DNA of 32,743 bases from a virus: positions 15,290 through 48,032 of the IMG/VR virus record IMGVR_UViG_3300030102_006166; one strand, written 5' to 3'. The notes beneath the pieces are model-generated. The model was not told where the DNA came from. It ran no database searches and saw nothing but the letters and a program-made list of their open reading frames with translations. Positions within the stretch are counted from its first letter, which is position 1; each line of letters opens with the position of its first letter. Shown piece after piece: positions 27,916 to 32,743 of the stretch. The translations under genes and the position numbers were made by a program.

Positions 27916-29211
27916 TCAAATCAATACGTCCACCGGTGCGAATAGCATGTTGAAGTTGTACACGGTCTCACCCGCATCGTATGCGATGTCCATCTTCTGG
28001 ACAGCGCCTTGTATTCCTGTGAAGGCATCGCCGGTATCGAACTCGACACTGGCCGGTTTGGTGTTGTTCACTGACGTCTTGTCAAGCCCGTGCTTGCCGA
28101 AGCCGGTGGGCATGAAGAAGTTCCTCGCTGTGTAGAGTTCACCATCGGATGCTGTGATTGTGGAGTTGTATGGTATCTGTATGCCTATGATGTAATCCTT
28201 CTCATCATTGTCAAGAGGATTAACCAGTACGTTTAGACCCGCCAATGCCGCAGAACCACCAGCCACGGCACCTGCTGCTGATGTGCCTGCTGTGAGAGGT
28301 GTAGCACCAAGGGACACAGCAGCACCAAAAAGTCCACCAACCAATGCCACACCACCTGCTATCTTCCTACCAGCATCAGTGACGCTGTTGTTGAGTATAC
28401 CATACAGGTCCATGACCTTGTCACCGGCGGACTTCTTCCCACCAGTGGTGCCACCGCTGAACGTAGTAATCTCAGGCGTGTTGAAGGTGCTCACGGTATA
28501 CACGTTAGTGCCACCGAGGACGGTGAATATGGGAGTGAAGTTATTTCCCTCTCTGCCGAATGTGATTTGTGTAATCCTGACGCCATAGGCAGCCCTGTTG
28601 CCCTCTTGGTTGGAGGTGTTCTCTAATGCGGCAGTGAACTTCGATGAGAGTTGTGCGGTGATGTAATCCACTAGCGCTGATGCAATCTTCCTCGCAAGTA
28701 GGTTCTGCGCGTTGTCGACAGTGGTGTCGGATGCGCTCTGCAAGTCCGAGGAGAGGTACACTAGGATTGTCGGTTTGCCTCCGGCACCACCGTTGGAACT
28801 ATACGCAGCAACCTCACCACTGATGAGCGAACCGCTCTTGGTGAATGTGATATTGTGGGTGCTACCATCAGTGGCACCTAGGACTATTCTCTTGGTACCG
28901 CTGTTCAATAGCGCATTTATGTTGGAATAACTAGCCCAAGGCACACCTACGCTACTACCGCTCTTCCTACCGAAGTTGATGAGGGAATCAGCCTTTGCGC
29001 TCGATGAGCCTTCCCGGTCATCCACGATGACACCCTGTATGTTGATGAGGGCCGTGTTGACGTTGAAGTCAGCACCCATCCTCAGACTACCTGTGAAGGG
29101 TATGGGCGCACCACCTACCTTCCTCTCTGTCGTGAGAGTCATGCTGGTTGCGTCTAACTCAATGAGTTTCCCGTTCTCCTGCACCAATCTGATAGGTAGT
29201 CCTGCTGGCAT
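27916..29211 (-). CDS. Putative distal tail protein with hydrophobic segment
   Basis: A protein of 431 residues starting at ATG 29211, with an ideal GGAGGTGA four bases upstream. It lies directly after the tape measure, where the distal tail (Dit-like) protein that caps the tube normally is; that is the main ground for the call. The N-terminus (IELDATSMTLTTERKVGG, then IPFTGSLRMGADFNVN) looks like a beta structure. Residues 285-330 are almost all Ala, Gly, Val and Leu (AGGVALVGGLFGAAVSLGAT...) and could cross or enter a membrane. The C-terminal part (about 340-431) is again beta-like and ends FNMLFAPVDVLI. I do not recognise the family by sequence. It could also be a baseplate or tail-tip membrane-penetrating protein. 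Confidence 0.6.
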   Translation of the reverse strand: MPAGLPIRLVQENGKLIELDATSMTLTTERKVGGAPIPFTGSLRMGADFNVNTALINIQGVIVDDREGSSSAKADSLINFGRKSGSSVGVPWASYSNINALLNSGTKRIVLGATDGSTHNITFTKSGSLISGEVAAYSSNGGAGGKPTILVYLSSDLQSASDTTVDNAQNLLARKIASALVDYITAQLSSKFTAALENTSNQEGNRAAYGVRITQITFGREGNNFTPIFTVLGGTNVYTVSTFNTPEITTFSGGTTGGKKSAGDKVMDLYGILNNSVTDAGRKIAGGVALVGGLFGAAVSLGATPLTAGTSAAGAVAGGSAALAGLNVLVNPLDNDEKDYIIGIQIPYNSTITASDGELYTARNFFMPTGFGKHGLDKTSVNNTKPASVEFDTGDAFTGIQGAVQKMDIAYDAGETVYNFNMLFAPVDVLI

Positions 29212-29215
29212 TTAT

Positions 29216-30130
29216 TCACCTCCCCGAGTATCTCGCCCCGCCCATGGAACGAGCAGTCTCTTCTTGAATTAGCCTCCCTATTTCCCTTGCAAGGTTCCTT
29301 TTGTCAGTGGCATCGGTCATCCCGCTTACCTCTATTGTTATGTTGAAGGTCTGCGAGACACCACCTTGTACGTTAGTACCGACAGTGGTATCCCCGCCAC
29401 CGCCACCGCCGCCACCGAACAGCGCATCCTTCGCACCACCCAGCAACTTCTTTCCGACACTCAGCACCGTGCCGAATGCACCACTCACCAGTTCTGCTAC
29501 CTTGCTGACTATCTTGCCTATACCGTTGACTATGTCAGTGACAATACCACCGATGAAGTCGAATATCGGTTTGATGACTGTGTTGTAGACTCCTTTGATT
29601 ATCTCTCCGACTTTGGTGAAAGCCCCACCTATAGCACCGAACACTCTAGTGCCTATACCTAATACTGTCGTGAACACAGTAGTGAAGATACTCTTGAACT
29701 TGTCAATGACCGGTTGCACGTAATCTTCCCACAATTTCTTCATCTTATCGACAACACCCTGCCAATCCATTGTGATGACGCTGAAGACCACTGACGCGGC
29801 ATCCTTGATGAATCCCCATATCGGCATAACCACCGAGTTCCATATGTCCCTCATGGTGTTAACCACTTTGGTGAAGCCACTCACAACGAACTCGTAGACG
29901 GGTGTCGCCTTCTCTATCAGTTTCTCAAAGAGTGGTCTGACATGCTCGTCGAATATTTCCTTCATCTTCATGAACGCCTTCTGAGCAGCGCTCATAGCCG
30001 TGGAGAACGCACTGGATAGGAGTGTACCTATTCCTGATGCAATACCACCGAGGCTGCTCATAGCACCGCCTATACCACTGAGGCTGCTACTAACAGCACC
30101 CAATGAGTTCAGTAGAGCACCCAGTGCCAT
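29216..30130 (-). CDS. Tape measure protein (short)
   Basis: A protein of 304 residues starting at ATG 30130, after GAGGAGG with 7 bases between. Tape measure proteins set tail length and help DNA enter the cell. Features: an N-terminal Gly/Ser/Ala-rich hydrophobic stretch (about 5-45); long amphipathic helices with a recurring Val-x-x-Pro pattern (EHVRPLFEKLI, SVVMPIWGFI, YVQPVIDKFK, TVIKPIFDFI) roughly every 40-50 residues; hydrophobic segments such as IGGIVTDIVNGIGKIVSKV; a run of eight glycines at about 239-246; and a conserved-looking C-terminus (QTFNITIEVSGM, then REIGRLIQEETARSMGG). Its place directly after the chaperone pair is the canonical one. The length is low for the family (lambda gpH is 853), so a fully helical ruler would span about 45 nm. 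The TGA stop is also the last three bases of the next gene's ribosome site. Confidence 0.8.
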   Translation of the reverse strand: MALGALLNSLGAVSSSLSGIGGAMSSLGGIASGIGTLLSSAFSTAMSAAQKAFMKMKEIFDEHVRPLFEKLIEKATPVYEFVVSGFTKVVNTMRDIWNSVVMPIWGFIKDAASVVFSVITMDWQGVVDKMKKLWEDYVQPVIDKFKSIFTTVFTTVLGIGTRVFGAIGGAFTKVGEIIKGVYNTVIKPIFDFIGGIVTDIVNGIGKIVSKVAELVSGAFGTVLSVGKKLLGGAKDALFGGGGGGGGDTTVGTNVQGGVSQTFNITIEVSGMTDATDKRNLAREIGRLIQEETARSMGGARYSGR

Positions 30131-30767
30131 CAGAAGTCCTCCTCGTGTAGGAAGTCGTAGTCGAAGGTGACGGTCTCATTGCTGGTGCTGTTCTCCATCT
30201 GCTGTTTCTTCTGCTCTTTCTTTTCCTCTTCTTGAATTGCTAGGGCCCAGATGAGTGATTGTTTGAATATCTCTTCCCCCATGTTATACACCTCACTCAA
30301 TGATATCCCGTAATGTTTTGCCACGATGTAGGCGAACAACTGATTCTGCAAGTCTATGTCTTCAGTGGATTTGATTGTCTTCCTCTGTAAGAATCGCTGA
30401 ACCTTCAGTTGTTCGCCTTCGTAAAACCCCCTTGCATTGCCTCCGCCAGTTCGTCTGGCTTAGGTAGCAACGCTGCTATCTGTTGGCCTGCAAAGGCGTT
30501 GACTTGCATTAGTTCGTCCGTGCTTAGTTCTGGATTGGTCCTTACGACCCATTCCGAGAAAGCGTGATTCCAATATCCTTCCAAGTCCAGTGAGACGTCT
30601 TCCCCGTCCATCATGAACATGTTTTGTGCTGCTTTCTGTACGTCGAAGAACGTGATATCTCGAATCCAGATTTCCATGATTTGCTCAGGGTCATCCGGGT
30701 CGACCTTAATCTCGTACTTCTTTTCATTCTTCTTCTTCAGTATTGCTTGTTTCTCCACTATCGGCAT
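30130..30767 (-). CDS. Tail assembly chaperone, frameshift fusion (lambda gpGT-like)
   Basis: Read 30767-30423 in the first frame (115 codons, to the Phe of the slip site), step back one base, then read 30423-30133 in the second frame (97 codons), stop TGA 30132-30130. This gives 212 residues. The added part begins YEGEQLKVQRFLQRKT and ends in a Glu/Lys/Gln-rich charged tail (about EEEKKEQKKQQ) and FLHEEDF. On its own the second frame could only start at TTG 30351, with no clear ribosome site, while the frame is open back to a TAA at 30462-30460, across the slip site. As in lambda, the T part would recruit tube protein while the G part holds the tape measure. The stop overlaps the next ATG by one base (TGATG). 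Only the fusion itself is inferred; both frames are seen. Confidence 0.75.
30405..30767 (-). CDS. Tail assembly chaperone, short form (lambda gpG-like)
   Basis: A protein of 120 residues starting at ATG 30767. It overlaps the upstream SAP gene by 44 bases and stops at TGA 30407-30405. By position (between tube and tape measure), size and the frameshift signal near its 3' end it is the equivalent of lambda gpG. Such proteins bind the tape measure and recruit tube subunits during tail assembly, and are absent from the finished virion. The sequence has an N-terminal Lys/Glu stretch, a mid-region with WIRDITFFDVQKAAQNM and a C-terminal helix-rich part ending GGFTKANN. Codons 113-115 read GGG-GGT-TTT, of which the last seven bases G-GGT-TTT form the slip site; ribosomes that slip make the longer form. 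The ribosome site is weak (GAGG about 12 bases before ATG), which fits translation coupled to the gene before it. Confidence 0.75.
   Translation of the reverse strand: MPIVEKQAILKKKNEKKYEIKVDPDDPEQIMEIWIRDITFFDVQKAAQNMFMMDGEDVSLDLEGYWNHAFSEWVVRTNPELSTDELMQVNAFAGQQIAALLPKPDELAEAMQGGFTKANN
30423..30429 (-). promoter_or_regulatory. Programmed -1 ribosomal frameshift slip site GGGTTTT
   Basis: The heptamer reads G-GGT-TTT in the frame of the short chaperone, a perfect X-XXY-YYZ site. After slipping, the codons are GGG-TTT-TAC, and translation goes on in the frame that stays open to 30130. An internal GGAGG (30440-30444) lies exactly 10 bases upstream, the layout known from E. coli dnaX. Downstream there is only a small CTGA-AGGT-TCAG inverted repeat, about 14 bases on, so any stem-loop stimulator looks weak. 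Confidence 0.8.
30440..30444 (-). promoter_or_regulatory. Internal Shine-Dalgarno-like GGAGG, likely frameshift stimulator
   Basis: This GGAGG sits inside the coding region, with no start codon placed to use it sensibly: the in-frame ATG next to it would give only about ten residues. Its 10-base spacing to the slip heptamer matches the dnaX-type stimulator that pulls the ribosome backward. Confidence 0.6.
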
Positions 30768-31320
30768 CTTGTGTCACTTCCTCGGTTGCAGCCTCTTCTT
30801 CAGAGGGGGCATCCGACGAGTCATCAGCAGCCGCTTCTTCAGCGGGGGCTTCAGCCTCGTCTTCGTCTGGTTCGACTGGGTCTTGTATTAGGCCTTCGTC
30901 ATCTCTCCTGAGACGTAGAACGACCTCTGCTTTGGTGCCTCGAACAGTTATTCCCCTGCTCTTGCACTCTTCTCTTAGTTCTGCGACTGTCCATGAATTA
31001 TAGTCAATCTCAGCAAATGGATTGTTGTTGTCTGGTGGTTGGTCGGGGATGACTTCCTCGGCTTCCTCGACTTCCTCGACTTCCTCGACTTCCTCGACTT
31101 CTTCTTCTGCTTCTAAAGCCTCTATCGCAGCGTCTACCCAAGGGGGTTGGTCCTGTAGTGCCATTTGTGTTAGTATTTCCAAGTCCACACCCTCTCTCGA
31201 CCTGATAGCGAGATATACGGGTCTTAGAGGCATGTCAACCTTAGCAAGAAGCCAAGAGACATAATCCTCGTGTGAGACTCTGTTGTATTTCTGAACTCTC
31301 TCTAAATCATCTGGCAACAT
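30724..31320 (-). CDS. Acidic SAP-domain protein in the tail operon
   Basis: A protein of 198 residues with three parts. Residues 1-69 form a folded-looking N-terminus (MLPDDLERVQKYNRV...). Residues 70-90 are a Glu/Val tandem repeat (EEVEEVEEVEE). Residues about 109-140 match the SAP helix-extended-helix pattern (WTVAELREECKSRGI, then GTKAEVVLRL). A very acidic tail fills 140-198. SAP domains usually bind DNA or RNA, so one between the tube gene and the chaperone genes is unexpected. It could be an accessory assembly factor, a regulator, or a protein that acts on host nucleic acid. The last 44 bases overlap the start of the next gene in another frame, which suggests coupled translation. The SAP call is firm by motif; the role is unknown. 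Confidence 0.8.
   Translation of the reverse strand: MLPDDLERVQKYNRVSHEDYVSWLLAKVDMPLRPVYLAIRSREGVDLEILTQMALQDQPPWVDAAIEALEAEEEVEEVEEVEEVEEAEEVIPDQPPDNNNPFAEIDYNSWTVAELREECKSRGITVRGTKAEVVLRLRRDDEGLIQDPVEPDEDEAEAPAEEAAADDSSDAPSEEEAATEEVTQDADSGETSNTEEEE
31053..31097 (-). repeat. Five tandem 9-base repeats inside the SAP-domain gene
   Basis: Plus-strand unit CTTCCTCGA, five copies, the first with a final G in place of A. On the coding strand each unit adds one Val/Ala-Glu-Glu triplet, so changes in copy number keep the frame. This is a likely site of length variation by replication slippage. Confidence 0.9.
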
Positions 31321-31325
31321 CTTAT

Positions 31326-31331
31326 TCACCT
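31326..31331 (-). promoter_or_regulatory. Ribosome binding site AGGTGA that sets the start of the SAP-domain gene
   Basis: AGGTGA lies five bases (ATAAG) before the ATG at 31320. A GTG at 31329 is in frame three codons upstream and touches the preceding stop, but it has no such site in front of it. The site therefore favours ATG 31320. Confidence 0.7.
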
Positions 31332-32743
31332 ACGGACTCAGGATTGTATCTCTGCCAATCACCTTGATTGACTTTGGTAGAATCTTGAGTTTGCTTCGAA
31401 GAGGACCCTTGTCCTCTGGTATGGGTAGTGGTGCTTCGGTAATGAAGTAATCGTCGATGAGTATCTCCAGATTCTCCCTCGTGCTACCGGAGCCTGATTT
31501 GGTGAATGTGAATCGTATCATATCGGCATCAGTCTGCCCACTCTCATCGGTCTCATCGAAGTTCGCTACCGCCCTTCTCATGTTGTGGTAGAAGATTGGG
31601 TCATCGACTATGATTTCCATTTCTAGGTCATACTCCGTCTTGCCCTCTACAGCGAGAGTTGGATTCCTCGTACCAGCGAATGGAACTTGGTCTGTGGCTG
31701 AATCAGCGACGTTAGCGCCGCTTATGGTGTAGAACTGCTCGACACCGGTCTTGCCATTGAGAGTGAAGGAGACGACTTGGCCCAGAGTCTGTCCGAGAAC
31801 TCTCATCGTTCCGTTGTAGAACATGAACGGCTTCTGGGTTCCCTTCTCGATACCGGCCTCTTTCCTCTTGACTTCAGTGTTAGCCGTGTCCTCGAAGAGC
31901 CTGTGGGTATCATACCTGTCACCCTTGTTTGTGCTTTCCAATCTACCTGTGTCGGTATAGCAGAGTGCTGAATCGAAGTTGACTGTCATCCTGAGAGCAG
32001 CGTCCGTATCCGCTGTCATACTGAAGTCCTTGACCTTGCATCCACGGAAGACACGGGTAAGTTGCTTGGAATCACCGGTTCCCCCATCAGTGGTACCGGC
32101 GTTGCTGTCCAAGTCCCTTCTCCTGACGCTGACCTCCATGGCGAAGGACGGTACCGTGGTTCTGGAGAAGTAGAGGTGCTCGATGCCGTTGGTGAGTCCA
32201 CCATCGGTTCCCCTGTCCGGGCTGCCGTTCGATGAGTCTGTTGCGTATCTAGCGAAGGTGACGACCGTGCCGCTGACTGGGTGACCGTAGTCTAGGGGTT
32301 GGTCGAGCCATATCTTGCAGTCACCGCTGCTTGCGGAGAATGCCACTATCCTCCTTATCTGCTGCTTGATTGCCCTGTCGAATATCTGCGTGGCGTTGAC
32401 CGCAGGCCATGCATCAGCGACAAGCCCACCACCGACTGCTGTGTCCCTGTACGTCTGGACGTCGACCATCTCTGCTGCCGTGTCTAGTATGACATAGTCA
32501 CCCACACCGACATTCACACTACCGAAGTTAGGATTGTCCGTACCACCATCATCGGTGATTTCTATGTACGAGTCACCGGGATTGGCCGGTTTGCCTGTAG
32601 CGAGTATGTATGTGCCTGTAGCAGCGTTCTCGGTTGCTGAGTTCAGCGGCTTGGACACATGTTGCCCGAGACAGTACTTGAACCAGCGACTGTTGTGTAT
32701 GTTGCACTCGAAGGAGCCACCTTGGTTGGTGAACCTGCCCGGT
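31330..32743 (-). CDS. Major tail (tube) protein, 5' end missing
   Basis: Putative building block of the tail tube, the conduit for DNA from head to cell. A GTG at 32658 could be read as a start, but the same frame stays open through 28 more codons to the right edge (ending in ...FECNIHNSRWFKYCLGQH before that GTG), so the true N-terminus lies outside; 470 codons are in view. The protein is beta-rich. The stretches SFAMEVSVRRR, RVFRGCKVKDFSMTADTD and FYNGTMRVLGQTLGQVVSF resemble what I know of siphovirus-type tube proteins, and the position just upstream of the chaperone and tape measure genes agrees. At 470+ residues it is longer than many tube proteins, so an added surface domain is possible. 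It ends in TAG, the only non-TGA stop in the window. That it is a tail structural protein is likely; the exact family needs a profile search. Confidence 0.75.
   Translation of the reverse strand, partial: PGRFTNQGGSFECNIHNSRWFKYCLGQHVSKPLNSATENAATGTYILATGKPANPGDSYIEITDDGGTDNPNFGSVNVGVGDYVILDTAAEMVDVQTYRDTAVGGGLVADAWPAVNATQIFDRAIKQQIRRIVAFSASSGDCKIWLDQPLDYGHPVSGTVVTFARYATDSSNGSPDRGTDGGLTNGIEHLYFSRTTVPSFAMEVSVRRRDLDSNAGTTDGGTGDSKQLTRVFRGCKVKDFSMTADTDAALRMTVNFDSALCYTDTGRLESTNKGDRYDTHRLFEDTANTEVKRKEAGIEKGTQKPFMFYNGTMRVLGQTLGQVVSFTLNGKTGVEQFYTISGANVADSATDQVPFAGTRNPTLAVEGKTEYDLEMEIIVDDPIFYHNMRRAVANFDETDESGQTDADMIRFTFTKSGSGSTRENLEILIDDYFITEAPLPIPEDKGPLRSKLKILPKSIKVIGRDTILSP

Noticed and set aside
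30130-30351. A separate 73-residue gene starting at TTG 30351
   Set aside because: No clear ribosome site precedes the TTG. The frame is open upstream across a phased GGGTTTT slip site in the preceding gene, so it is better read as the T part of a frameshift fusion.
30390-30420. A strong stem-loop or pseudoknot after the slip site
   Set aside because: Only a 4-base-pair CTGA/TCAG stem about 14 bases downstream can be drawn, too weak and too far for a confident stimulator.
31053-31097. CRISPR-like direct repeats
   Set aside because: The units are 9 bases long, without spacers, and encode a Glu-rich linker in frame.
31330-32658. A complete 442-residue gene starting at GTG 32658
   Set aside because: The frame continues without a stop for 28 codons to the right edge with protein-like sequence, and no good ribosome site precedes the GTG. 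The gene is cut by the window edge.

Overview
The window is a block of twelve coding regions, all on the minus strand, read from base 32743 down to base 1. They are packed end to end with overlaps or gaps of at most about 25 bases. It is the tail and host-recognition part of the late operon of a tailed double-stranded DNA virus (Caudoviricetes) or a closely related provirus. The gene order follows the usual long-tail plan: major tail (tube) protein, tail assembly chaperones joined by a programmed frameshift, tape measure, distal tail protein, baseplate hub, then fibres. Fibre phrases such as GNVGIG, LDGVTPGTVAASKAVVVDS, SDGSANQVLQ and NILIGYQAG are the type I associate with marine phage structural proteins, so a marine source is likely.

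The host cannot be read directly. Isoleucine is mostly ATA and arginine mostly AGG/AGA (in the first ~360 codons of the leftmost gene I counted 15 ATA, 4 ATC and 3 ATT, and 16 AGR against 4 CGN). Ribosome sites are strong GGAGGTGA-type sites, and GC is near 50% by eye. This fits an archaeal virus, for example one of marine Euryarchaeota, better than a typical marine bacteriophage. That is inference only.

Layout from right to left: partial tail tube protein (32743-31330); acidic SAP-domain protein with a 9-base tandem repeat (31320-30724); tail chaperone G (30767-30405), with a GGGTTTT slip site and a dnaX-like upstream GGAGG leading into frame T (to 30130), giving a 212-residue fusion; a short 304-residue tape measure (30130-29216); a 431-residue putative distal tail protein with an Ala/Gly-rich hydrophobic segment (29211-27916); a giant 5,589-residue protein with an N-terminal LamG-like domain (27901-11132); a hub-like protein (11132-9642); a 114-residue small tail protein (9642-9298); and four fibre proteins of 868, 552, about 672 and at least 989 residues, the last running off the left edge.

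The most unusual item is the giant gene, which fills 51% of the window between the distal tail and hub genes while the tape measure predicts a short tail. The four fibres look like a recombining set: two share an N-terminal peptide, two others share a C-terminal domain, and one carries eight YadA-head-like repeats. I see no RNA genes, mobile elements, CRISPR arrays, promoters or terminators. No stretch over 300 bases lacks a gene. Genes for head, DNA packaging, replication and lysis are not in the window.
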